A stretch of 48,548 nucleotides of DNA from Gammaproteobacteria bacterium (GTDB taxonomy: Bacteria; Pseudomonadota; Gammaproteobacteria; Steroidobacterales; GCA-2729495): positions 1 through 48,548 of the forward strand of contig JAAERX010000095.1 in the NCBI GenBank assembly GCA_024229935.1. Reading direction: 5' to 3'. A program made the translations under genes and the position numbers. Positions 13,148-20,946 of the stretch are shown piece by piece (the stretch's first letter is position 1; every line of letters begins with the position of its first letter). The notes beneath the pieces were generated by a model that worked only from the letters and a program-made list of their open reading frames with translations, ran no database searches and was not told where the DNA came from.

Positions 13148-15019
13148 ATGGAATCACGAAATCAGATTAAGGATCACTGGCACGAACAACGACTATTTAC
13201 ACGTCGGATTATTGCTTGTGCAATCATCGCAGTAATACTTACCGGAACAGTTATAAGCAGGCTGGTTATCCTGCAACTCATTAATGCAGACTACTATGCT
13301 GCCCAATCACAGGGTAACCGTATTCGCATACAACCACTGCCACCAACCCGCGGGCTGATCTATGACCGGAATAATAAGATTCTGGCTGAAAATACACCCA
13401 GCTATCAGCTTGAAATTACGCCGGAACAGGTACCTGACCTTGAAGACACACTTACCCGCCTGAAAGATGCTGACCTGATTAAAGCTGAAAATATGGCACA
13501 GGTGCGCAGTCTTATAGCCAATAAAAGACGCTTTGACAGCATCCCGATATTGCAGCGCATGTCTGATGAAGATGTAGCGCACTTTGCAGTTTTACGTCCC
13601 TATTTTCCCGGCGTGGAAATTCGTGCCCGGCTGACACGCTACTATCCTTATGGCAATGTGGCTGCTCATGCACTTGGCTATGTAAGTGGCATCAATTCAG
13701 CAGATCAGGAGTCCCTCAACCCGGCAGCCTATGCAGGTACATCCTACATAGGCAAAGTATCACTCGAACGATCCTATGAAGCAGAACTATTAGGTGAAGT
13801 AGGACATCAGGATACTCTGGTCAATGTTCATGGCCGCATGATGCAGATACTGAATACAGAATTATCAGTGCCTGGTCAGGATCTAATTCTCAGCCTGGAT
13901 GTTGAGGCCCAACTTGCTGCAGAAGATGCGCTGCAGGGCCGACGAGGCGCTGTAGTGGCAATCGACCCAAACAATGGAGAAATCCTTGTCTTTGCAAGTG
14001 CTCCAAGCTTTAACCCCAATAACTTTATCAGCGGCCTTAGCCGTGAAGATTTTCACGCACTGCAAACAAATGTCAATCAGCCATTATTTAACCGTGCGCT
14101 GCGCGGTAAATATCCACCTGGCTCTACCATCAAGCCGATGCTTGCACTTACTGCGCTGGAAGAAAACATTATTATTGCTGACAAAGCAAAAATATGTCGT
14201 GGCTATTTCACTTTGCCTGGCCGTACCCATCGATACCGGGACTGGAAACCAGCAGGCCATGGAAAAACTAATTTACATGATGCAATAGCACAGTCTTGTG
14301 ACACCTACTTTTATGAGCTGGCAAATGATACGGGTATAGATATTATTTCCAGCGGCCTCCAGAGTTTTGGTCTAGGCAGCAAAACTGGAATTGACATCAG
14401 TCCTGAAGGCAACGGGCTTGTACCTTCACGGGAATGGAAACGAAAAAACTTTTCCTCCCACGAAGACCAAATATGGTTTCCAGGTGAAACCATCATTACC
14501 GGCATCGGGCAAGGCTATATGCTTACAACACCACTACAGCTTGCACATGCAACTGCAGCCATAGCTGCCCGAGGAACCCGCTACCGGCCCTCCCTGGTCA
14601 AAGGCATACGTGATTCTGTCAGTGGTGGTATTGCCATCAGGCAAACAAAAGAGCTGCCCCCCGTTAAGGCAAAGCCTGAATACTGGGATGAAATAATCAG
14701 CGCTATGGAAGGGGTCATGAATGATCCTAAAGGTACAGCTCACTTTGCTGCCCAGGGCGCACCCTGGCGTATTGCCGGCAAAAGTGGCACGGCACAGGTT
14801 TTTTCAGTCGGTCAGGACGACTCCTATGATGCAGAGGAACTAGCAGAACGAATGCGCGATCATGCTTTATTTATAGCATTTGCACCGGTAGAAGAACCGC
14901 GTATTGCCGTAGCCGTCATAGTAGAAAATGGTGGCAGTGGCAGTGGGGTTGCTGCTCCTATCGCACGCAAGGTACTTGATGTTTATCTTACCGAACCAGA
15001 GCTGGGTGCAAGCCTGTGA
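13148..15019 (+). CDS. mrdA: Penicillin-binding protein 2, peptidoglycan transpeptidase of the elongasome
   Basis: Class B PBP that crosslinks new peptidoglycan together with the glycosyltransferase RodA. The length is 623 residues. It has one N-terminal membrane anchor (about residues 20-44), a pedestal domain beginning with the PTRGLIYDRN motif (about 66-75), and a transpeptidase domain. The acyl-accepting serine is Ser326 in GSTIK (the SxxK motif), the second motif is the SCD of AQSCDTYFYELA, and the third is KSGTAQ. The stop overlaps the rodA GTG start in a GTGA junction. Gene order mreBCD-mrdA-rodA is standard. Confidence 0.98.
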   Translation: MESRNQIKDHWHEQRLFTRRIIACAIIAVILTGTVISRLVILQLINADYYAAQSQGNRIRIQPLPPTRGLIYDRNNKILAENTPSYQLEITPEQVPDLEDTLTRLKDADLIKAENMAQVRSLIANKRRFDSIPILQRMSDEDVAHFAVLRPYFPGVEIRARLTRYYPYGNVAAHALGYVSGINSADQESLNPAAYAGTSYIGKVSLERSYEAELLGEVGHQDTLVNVHGRMMQILNTELSVPGQDLILSLDVEAQLAAEDALQGRRGAVVAIDPNNGEILVFASAPSFNPNNFISGLSREDFHALQTNVNQPLFNRALRGKYPPGSTIKPMLALTALEENIIIADKAKICRGYFTLPGRTHRYRDWKPAGHGKTNLHDAIAQSCDTYFYELANDTGIDIISSGLQSFGLGSKTGIDISPEGNGLVPSREWKRKNFSSHEDQIWFPGETIITGIGQGYMLTTPLQLAHATAAIAARGTRYRPSLVKGIRDSVSGGIAIRQTKELPPVKAKPEYWDEIISAMEGVMNDPKGTAHFAAQGAPWRIAGKSGTAQVFSVGQDDSYDAEELAERMRDHALFIAFAPVEEPRIAVAVIVENGGSGSGVAAPIARKVLDVYLTEPELGASL

Positions 15020-16143
15020 TAGGCAATAGTAATAACCCATCAACACGCCATAGCATTGGTGGTTATCTTCTGCATAAAGCACATATTGACCCACCTCTGC
15101 TCCTGGGCATTATGGTGGCAATATTTTTAGGTGGTTTTGTACTTTATAGCGCATCAGGTACTGATCAGGCCCTACTGTTTCGACAGTTTGCCCGCCTTGG
15201 TATTGCTTTTCTTGCCATGATCATTATTGCCCAGATTAACGTGGCATGGATGCGCAGGGCCGCCCCCTGGCTCTACGTAGTCGGGCTTATTACCCTGATA
15301 CTGGTACTGATGAGCGGTGAAACAGGCGGCGGTGCACAACGCTGGCTCGATATAGGCGTGCGTTTTCAACCCTCCGAACTCATGAAGCTTGCGGTACCCG
15401 GAATGCTGGCATGGCTACTGCATGACCGTGCCCTGCCACCCTCTGCAGGATTGATATTTGGCATGCTCATTCTAATTGCAGCACCAGTAGCCATGATAGG
15501 ACTGCAGCCTGACCTTGGCACCGCTATCCTTATTGCACTCACAGGCGCTACAGTAATCTTTCTGGCCGGTATAGGCATGCGCTTCCTGATTACCGGTGCT
15601 GTAGCAATTATGCTGGCATTACCTGCCATGTGGTACTTCTTCATGCATGATTACCAAAAACAGCGGGTGCTTACCTTGCTTGACCCGGAAACAGACCCAT
15701 TAGGCGCTGGCTACCATATCATCCAGTCAAAAATTGCGATTGGCAGCGGTGGCACATTTGGTAAAGGCTGGCTAAATGGCAGCCAGGGCCAGCTTGAGTT
15801 TCTGCCCGAGCGTTCTACAGATTTTATTTTTGCGGTGATTGGTGAGGAATTCGGATTTATAGGCGCAATTACCTTACTCTTCCTTTACCTGCTGATTGTT
15901 GCCCGGGGCTTTTATATTGCTGCGGTTGCACAAGACACTTTTTCTCGTCTTCTGGCTGGTAGCATCAGTTTTACTTTCTTTTTTTATGTGTTCGTAAATA
16001 CAGCCATGGTTACAGGGCTGCTACCCGTAGTTGGCGTTCCGTTACCCCTTGTAAGTGCAGGTGGCACAAGCTTGGTGACGCTGTTAGCTGGTTTCGGTAT
16101 CCTCATGTCTATTCAAACGCACCGGAAGCTATTGCCAAGATGA
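15016..16143 (+). CDS. mrdB: Peptidoglycan glycosyltransferase RodA (SEDS family)
   Basis: Polytopic SEDS-family enzyme (375 residues, about ten hydrophobic helices) that polymerises lipid II for cell elongation, paired with PBP2 encoded just before. Conserved elements include RWLDIGVRFQPSELMKLA, the periplasmic-loop Asp region GLQPDLGTAI, the segment LEFLPERSTDFIFAVIGEEFG, and the C-terminal LPLVSAGGTSL. Translation most likely starts at GTG 15016, overlapping the mrdA stop. Its own stop overlaps the mltB ATG by 4 bases. Confidence 0.97.
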   Translation: MIGNSNNPSTRHSIGGYLLHKAHIDPPLLLGIMVAIFLGGFVLYSASGTDQALLFRQFARLGIAFLAMIIIAQINVAWMRRAAPWLYVVGLITLILVLMSGETGGGAQRWLDIGVRFQPSELMKLAVPGMLAWLLHDRALPPSAGLIFGMLILIAAPVAMIGLQPDLGTAILIALTGATVIFLAGIGMRFLITGAVAIMLALPAMWYFFMHDYQKQRVLTLLDPETDPLGAGYHIIQSKIAIGSGGTFGKGWLNGSQGQLEFLPERSTDFIFAVIGEEFGFIGAITLLFLYLLIVARGFYIAAVAQDTFSRLLAGSISFTFFFYVFVNTAMVTGLLPVVGVPLPLVSAGGTSLVTLLAGFGILMSIQTHRKLLPR

Positions 16144-17147
16144 AAAGGGATTTCATGTCAGCACAGTTACTCTGTCTTATCCGCATCAGTCTTTTTACAG
16201 GCCTACTAGTGCCCTTGTGGGCTGGCGCTCTTAATGTAGAACGCAAAGATGTACAGCAATTTATTACTGAAATGGCCGACAGTGAACAATTTGACCCGGA
16301 TGAAATACAGGCAGTCCTAAGCCGTAGCACAGTCCAGCAAAGCATTCTTGATGCCATGAGCCGTCCCGCTGAAAAGGTCAAACCTTGGTATGAGTATCGG
16401 GCAATTTTTATTACCCCGGAACGTATTAAAGCAGGCACCGTATTTTATGCCGAGCACCGCGATACACTGCTACGTATAGAAAAAGAGACGGGTGTACCGC
16501 CAGAAATGATTCTGGGTATTATCGGTGTAGAAAGCTATTTTGGCCGCATCACCGGAAAACATCGTGTTGTAGACGCATTGGTCACACTTGGTTTCGACTA
16601 CCCACCACGCGCTAATTTTTTCCGTGGTCAACTTGGGCAGGCTTTTTTACTTGCCCGTGAAGAAAACCTTGATGTGGAAGCATTAATGGGTTCCTATGCG
16701 GGCGCCATAGGCCCTCCCCAATTTATTCCCAGTAGCTATCGTAATTTTGCGGTAGACGGTAATGGTGATGGCCAACGTGACCTGATGAATAGTTGGGAAG
16801 ACATATTAGCAAGCGTTGCAAACTATTTTGCAGTACATAAATGGCAAGCAAAAAAACCCGTAGCTGCACGTGCAACCATAACCAAAAAAACTGACCCGCT
16901 ATCCTTTAATGACGGCCTGAAACCACATTCAACAGTCAGCAAATTAAGCGCTGCCGGAGTTTTCTTTCCTTTTGAACAAACAAATGATGCAACTGCAGAC
17001 ATTTGGCTACTTGAGGGTGAAACCGGCCCCGAATACTGGGTTGGCTTTGACAATTTGTATGTTATTACGCGCTACAATCACAGCATCATGTATGCCCTAG
17101 CCGCATGGGAGCTGGGCACAGCTATCATTCTGGAGGCAGACTTATGA
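16140..17147 (+). CDS. mltB: Lytic murein transglycosylase B
   Basis: Periplasmic or membrane-attached enzyme cleaving the glycan strand of peptidoglycan with 1,6-anhydromuramic acid formation. The length is 335 residues. The catalytic Glu is visible in GIIGVESYFGRITG. Substrate-cleft motifs follow, SYAGAIGPPQFIPSSYRNFA and NGDGQRDLMNSWEDIL; the latter resembles the EF-hand-like calcium site of Slt35. The signal sequence ends around WAGA with no cysteine, so unlike E. coli MltB it is apparently not a lipoprotein. ATGA overlaps with both rodA and rlpA place it in the elongasome operon, as in pseudomonads. Confidence 0.95.
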   Translation: MKRDFMSAQLLCLIRISLFTGLLVPLWAGALNVERKDVQQFITEMADSEQFDPDEIQAVLSRSTVQQSILDAMSRPAEKVKPWYEYRAIFITPERIKAGTVFYAEHRDTLLRIEKETGVPPEMILGIIGVESYFGRITGKHRVVDALVTLGFDYPPRANFFRGQLGQAFLLAREENLDVEALMGSYAGAIGPPQFIPSSYRNFAVDGNGDGQRDLMNSWEDILASVANYFAVHKWQAKKPVAARATITKKTDPLSFNDGLKPHSTVSKLSAAGVFFPFEQTNDATADIWLLEGETGPEYWVGFDNLYVITRYNHSIMYALAAWELGTAIILEADL

Positions 17148-17920
17148 TTCGTCTGAACCTCAGCCTTCTGACATTGATGGCATTATTAATTAACGGATGT
17201 GGCTCAACCCAATGGAACGGCAGCCCAACCAGACAGGTCGTAGCGACAACAGAAGAACTTCCTCGCAGTAAAAGTGGCAACCCACCTTTCTATGAAGTCT
17301 ATGGCGTTCGCTACACAGTCATGAATACCAGCGTAGGTTATAAAGAACGGGGTGTTGCCTCCTGGTATGGGAAAAAGTTCCATGGCCGCAGTACTTCCAG
17401 TGGAGAGCGTTACGACATGTACGCCATGACAGCTGCACATAAAAGTATACCGCTCCCTACTATTGCCCGAGTGACAAACCTTAACAATGGCAAATCTGTA
17501 ATCGTACGTATAAATGACAGAGGACCTTTTGTTAAAAACCGTATTATTGATATGTCCTATGCAGCGGCAATTGAACTGGATATGACAGGTCAGGGAACCG
17601 CACTGGTTGAGGTAGAGGCATTAACAGCCGGTAATACCAACAACAAGGACACCATTGAGGATGCAACCAATGATCCAAATTCGCACATGTATTTACAGGT
17701 GGGTGCTTTTGGAGAAGCAAGGAACGCACGTAGCCTGGCAGACCACCTTAATAGGAATGGCATCGATAAAGTTGCTGTACACCAGTCAAATGGGGAAACC
17801 CCTATGCTCTACCGGGTACGTATAGGCCCGGTTATCAGCGTAAGTGAATACGACCAGATAGTACGGCAGGTAGAAACTCTGCAAGTAGCCGAAACCCACC
17901 TAGTTATCGAAACACTATAG
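17144..17920 (+). CDS. rlpA: RlpA septal-ring lytic transglycosylase lipoprotein
   Basis: Cleaves denuded glycan strands. The protein has 258 residues from the ATG at 17144, chosen because it gives a clean lipoprotein signal (lipobox INGC, Cys near residue 19) and overlaps the mltB stop as ATGA. The double-psi beta-barrel domain covers about residues 70-155, with the signature GVASWYGKKFHGRSTSSGE, TARAHK-like MTAAHKSIPLPT and the catalytic-region VRINDRGPFV. A SPOR domain for binding denuded peptidoglycan occupies the last 75 residues (from YLQVGAF). A Thr/Asn/Asp-rich linker joins the two. Confidence 0.96.
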   Translation: MIRLNLSLLTLMALLINGCGSTQWNGSPTRQVVATTEELPRSKSGNPPFYEVYGVRYTVMNTSVGYKERGVASWYGKKFHGRSTSSGERYDMYAMTAAHKSIPLPTIARVTNLNNGKSVIVRINDRGPFVKNRIIDMSYAAAIELDMTGQGTALVEVEALTAGNTNNKDTIEDATNDPNSHMYLQVGAFGEARNARSLADHLNRNGIDKVAVHQSNGETPMLYRVRIGPVISVSEYDQIVRQVETLQVAETHLVIETL

Positions 17921-17992
17921 ATGCTCGCCTTAGTGCCCCTTAACCGGGCTAGAATACAGCCCATCATTAGTAGACCGCAGGAACATTATTAA

Positions 17993-19135
17993 ATGAGATT
18001 TTGCAGCAAACTTACCGCTATCGCTCTAATTTTCAGCAGCATGTCCGGTGCATTACTGGCCCAGATTGCAGCACCTTCTCCACCAAAACTGGATGCTAAA
18101 GGCTACCTGCTAATAGATTTTAAGAGCGGCCAGACACTGGGAAGCATGAACCAGGATGAACGCCTCGACCCAGCAAGCATCACTAAACTGATGACTGCTT
18201 ATGCCGTATTCCGTGCAATCAAGTCGGGTCAAATCGGTATTGATGATGAAGTGCAGGTCAGTGAAAAAGCCTGGCGCACACCTGGTTCACGCATGTTTAT
18301 TGAAGTTGGCACACGGGTTCCAGTAGAACTGTTGTTACCAGGCATGATCATCCAGTCTGGCAACGATGCCAGCGTTGCGCTCGCTGAACATGTTGCAGGC
18401 ACAGAAGAAACTTTTGCCGAAGTCATGAATCAGCTTGCTGCAGAGCTAGGCATGACGAATACACATTACGTAAATAGCACCGGGTTACCAGCCAAGAATC
18501 ACTACACTTCCGCAACAGATATCGCAATCCTTGCAACTGCACTAATACATGAGTTCCCCGATTACTACCGCTGGTATTCTCAAAAACAATTCAGCTATAA
18601 CGGCATCAGCCAGGGCAATCGCAATACACTGCTATGGCGTGATGAATCAGTTGACGGCATGAAAACCGGTTATACAGAAAGCGCCGGATACTGCCTGGTA
18701 TCTTCAGCCAAACGTAATGGCATGCGATTAATAGCTGTAGTATTAGGCACAAAGAGTCCTGCAGCGCGTGCGAGTGAATCACAAGCTCTGCTGAACTATG
18801 GTTTTCGTTTCTATGACACCCAGTTGTTATGGGAACAGGGTGAAATTATTGGCAGTACACGCATTTGGAAAGGTACAGAAGAAAATATTGATTTGCTCAT
18901 CAAAGACTCTGTATACGTAACCATCGCCAAGGGCACAGGGGATCAGCTGGAAACTACTATCGAAATACCCGATCAACTAATGGCGCCCATTCAAAAAGCC
19001 ATACCAGTTGGCCTTGCAACAGCAAGTCTTGCCGGAGAAACAGTAGCCACTGCCGATTTATATAGCTCTATTGATGTTCCCGAGGGCAGCCTCATGCAAA
19101 CCTCATGGGATGAGGTGTTGCTCTGGTTTGAGTAG
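17993..19135 (+). CDS. dacA: D-alanyl-D-alanine carboxypeptidase (PBP5/6 family)
   Basis: Trims the terminal D-Ala of peptidoglycan pentapeptides. The length is 380 residues. A signal peptide (about 1-23) precedes the penicillin-binding core, with SxxK at Ser62-Lys65 (PASITKLMTAY), SxN at Ser122-Gly-Asn124 (QSGNDAS) and KTG in VDGMKTGYTESAGY. The PBP5 C-terminal beta domain follows, and the last residues (SWDEVLLWFE) form a short amphipathic helix for membrane attachment. A 72-base gap separates it from rlpA, and AGGA lies upstream of the ATG. The order rlpA-dacA-ybeD-lipB matches E. coli. Confidence 0.97.
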   Translation: MRFCSKLTAIALIFSSMSGALLAQIAAPSPPKLDAKGYLLIDFKSGQTLGSMNQDERLDPASITKLMTAYAVFRAIKSGQIGIDDEVQVSEKAWRTPGSRMFIEVGTRVPVELLLPGMIIQSGNDASVALAEHVAGTEETFAEVMNQLAAELGMTNTHYVNSTGLPAKNHYTSATDIAILATALIHEFPDYYRWYSQKQFSYNGISQGNRNTLLWRDESVDGMKTGYTESAGYCLVSSAKRNGMRLIAVVLGTKSPAARASESQALLNYGFRFYDTQLLWEQGEIIGSTRIWKGTEENIDLLIKDSVYVTIAKGTGDQLETTIEIPDQLMAPIQKAIPVGLATASLAGETVATADLYSSIDVPEGSLMQTSWDEVLLWFE

Positions 19136-19146
19136 TAAATAAAGAC

Positions 19147-19410
19147 ATGAACGATACAACCCTGATTGAATTTCCCTCAGCCTTTCCTATCAAGGCACTT
19201 GGCCGTGATACTCCGGAATTTCGTCAGACTATTATTGATCTGGTAGCAGAACATGCCCGGTTTGATCAAAAAACTGATGTCCGTGTACAGGCTAGCAATA
19301 AGGGCAATTTTATATCGGTTACAGTCACATTTACGGCTGAGAACCAGGTGCAGCTGGATACAATCTATCAGTCCCTACATGACCATGAACTGGTATTAAT
19401 GGTCTTCTGA
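19147..19410 (+). CDS. ybeD: DUF493/YbeD family protein
   Basis: An 87-residue protein of the YbeD family, recognised by the N-terminal LIEFPSAFPIKALGRD and the central FISVTVTFTAENQVQLDTIY. The family has a small ferredoxin-like fold similar to regulatory domains, and its precise function is not established. Position between dacA and lipB is conserved in many gammaproteobacteria. It begins 11 bases after dacA. Confidence 0.93.
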   Translation: MNDTTLIEFPSAFPIKALGRDTPEFRQTIIDLVAEHARFDQKTDVRVQASNKGNFISVTVTFTAENQVQLDTIYQSLHDHELVLMVF

Positions 19411-19434
19411 CCAGAAACAGCCCACCCATTAATC

Positions 19435-20064
19435 ATGCAGACGAAGGTACACATTCGTTATCCAGGTCTGGTTCCTTATGAACAAGCCCTGCAGGAAATG
19501 CAGACTTTTAATGAGACCCGCACCCCGGATACTCCTGATGAACTCTGGGTGCTGGAACACCCATCCGTATTCACGCTGGGCACCAATGGTGCAAATCATC
19601 ATATTATTGATGCAGGTAATATCCCGGTTATTCATGTTGACCGGGGAGGTCAGGTTACCTGGCATGGCCCCGGCCAATTGGTGGTCTATACACTACTTAA
19701 TCTGCAGCGTAAGAAGCTCGGTGTTCGAGCATTAGTATGCCGGCTGGAACGTAGCATTATCAGCACACTTGCTGACTACGGGATAAAGGCTGAGGGGCGT
19801 GCAGGAGCACCTGGTGTTTATAGCGATAATGCCAAGATTGCGAGCATAGGTCTGCGCATCAGACACCAATGCTGTTATCACGGGATTGCCATTAACGTAA
19901 ATGCTGACCTTGAAGCATTTTCTCGTATCAATCCTTGTGGCTATGACGGGCTGGCAGTTACCCGTACCTGTGACCTTGGTGGTCCTGACAATGTAACAAC
20001 ATTAACAAGCAAACTATTACCCCATTTAATGACCGAACTTGAATTATTACCTGCTATAGCCTGA
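19435..20064 (+). CDS. lipB: Octanoyl-[acyl-carrier-protein]:protein N-octanoyltransferase
   Basis: Transfers octanoyl groups from ACP to lipoyl domains, the first step of lipoate synthesis. The length is 209 residues. Family motifs are GGQVTWHGPGQLVVY, the Lys-containing KIASIGLRI and the catalytic cysteine in INPCGYDG. The lipA gene, which commonly follows, is absent here. Instead the last 11 bases overlap the end of the convergent murU gene, with no terminator visible between them. Confidence 0.96.
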   Translation: MQTKVHIRYPGLVPYEQALQEMQTFNETRTPDTPDELWVLEHPSVFTLGTNGANHHIIDAGNIPVIHVDRGGQVTWHGPGQLVVYTLLNLQRKKLGVRALVCRLERSIISTLADYGIKAEGRAGAPGVYSDNAKIASIGLRIRHQCCYHGIAINVNADLEAFSRINPCGYDGLAVTRTCDLGGPDNVTTLTSKLLPHLMTELELLPAIA

Positions 20065-20734
20065 CAGCACCTTGCCTCACTCTGATTCGCTCAACCTGAG
20101 CCAGTCTTGCAGGCGTACCAACATCAATCCAAAGGCCTTCATGAAGCTGACCAGCAAGCCTGTCCTGATCTACAACAGTACGTAAGATGGGCGCAAGGGG
20201 GAATGCGCCTTCCTGCTGCCCGGCAAATAACTCTGGCCGAAATAAAGCAATGCCACTATATGTATGCATCTGCTGTGCACTATTAACCACACGCGCATCA
20301 GATAAGCCAAAATCACCAGCGGGGTTATGCTCCGGATTAGGTACCAGTACAAGCCTTCCCAGATCAGAATCAGCCAGATAATTATTATCGAAGGTGAAAT
20401 TAGTATAAATATCACCATTTACCACCCAGAAAGGCTGCGGCCCAAGCAATTCCAGTGCATGAACAATACCACCCCCTGTTTCAAGGGCAGCCTGACCCTC
20501 ATGACTATACTCAATAGCTAAACCATAACGACTGCCATTGCCCAGACGCTCAGGTATTTGCTCTCCCAGCCAGGCCAGATTAATGACCACATCAGTAACA
20601 CCAGCTGCTGCAAGGGCTTCAAGATGGTATTCAATCAGCGCCTTTTCACCCACACGTAAGAGTGCCTTTGGGGTGTTATCGGTAAGTGGCCGCATGCGCT
20701 CACCCCGACCAGCTGACAAAATTATGGCTTTCAT
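20054..20734 (-). CDS. murU: N-acetylmuramate alpha-1-phosphate uridylyltransferase
   Basis: Nucleotidyltransferase of the MurU type, which makes UDP-MurNAc from MurNAc-1-phosphate in the peptidoglycan recycling bypass known from pseudomonads. The length is 226 residues. It has the nucleotide-binding loop SAGRGERMRPLTDNTPKAL, the family pattern INLAWLGEQIPERLG, ETGGGI, the metal-binding Asp in VVNGDIYTNF, and the C-terminal WIDVGTPARL. Its location divergent from lptD supports MurU over sugar-nucleotide synthases of the same superfamily. In pseudomonads the kinase gene amgK precedes murU; here there is no amgK between murU and lptD, so the pathway partner must lie elsewhere or be missing. Confidence 0.88.
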   Translation of the reverse strand: MKAIILSAGRGERMRPLTDNTPKALLRVGEKALIEYHLEALAAAGVTDVVINLAWLGEQIPERLGNGSRYGLAIEYSHEGQAALETGGGIVHALELLGPQPFWVVNGDIYTNFTFDNNYLADSDLGRLVLVPNPEHNPAGDFGLSDARVVNSAQQMHTYSGIALFRPELFAGQQEGAFPLAPILRTVVDQDRLAGQLHEGLWIDVGTPARLAQVERIRVRQGAVRL

Positions 20735-20853
20735 ATACTCACAATACCGTTTTCCTCACTGATAAGCAGTTCAACAAGCCATACTGGCAAATACTGACCC
20801 TAAAATCAGCCATAAAAAGCCCTCACTTTCAGGACGTAAGTACCCTCACCGGA

Positions 20854-20859
20854 TATAAT
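20854..20859 (+). promoter_or_regulatory. Perfect -10 box upstream of lptD
   Basis: A consensus TATAAT lies between murU and lptD. No good -35 box is found 16-18 bases upstream. Transcription would begin near 20866, giving a leader of about 33 bases to the ATG at 20899 or 81 bases to the GTG at 20947. Confidence 0.4.
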
Positions 20860-20946
20860 CAAATCCAATTCGCGGAGTGCCTGCCTATAAGTACGGTTAT
20901 GGCTATCCGGCTGTATTCGGACGATGAAGGACAGGAAATAGCATAC

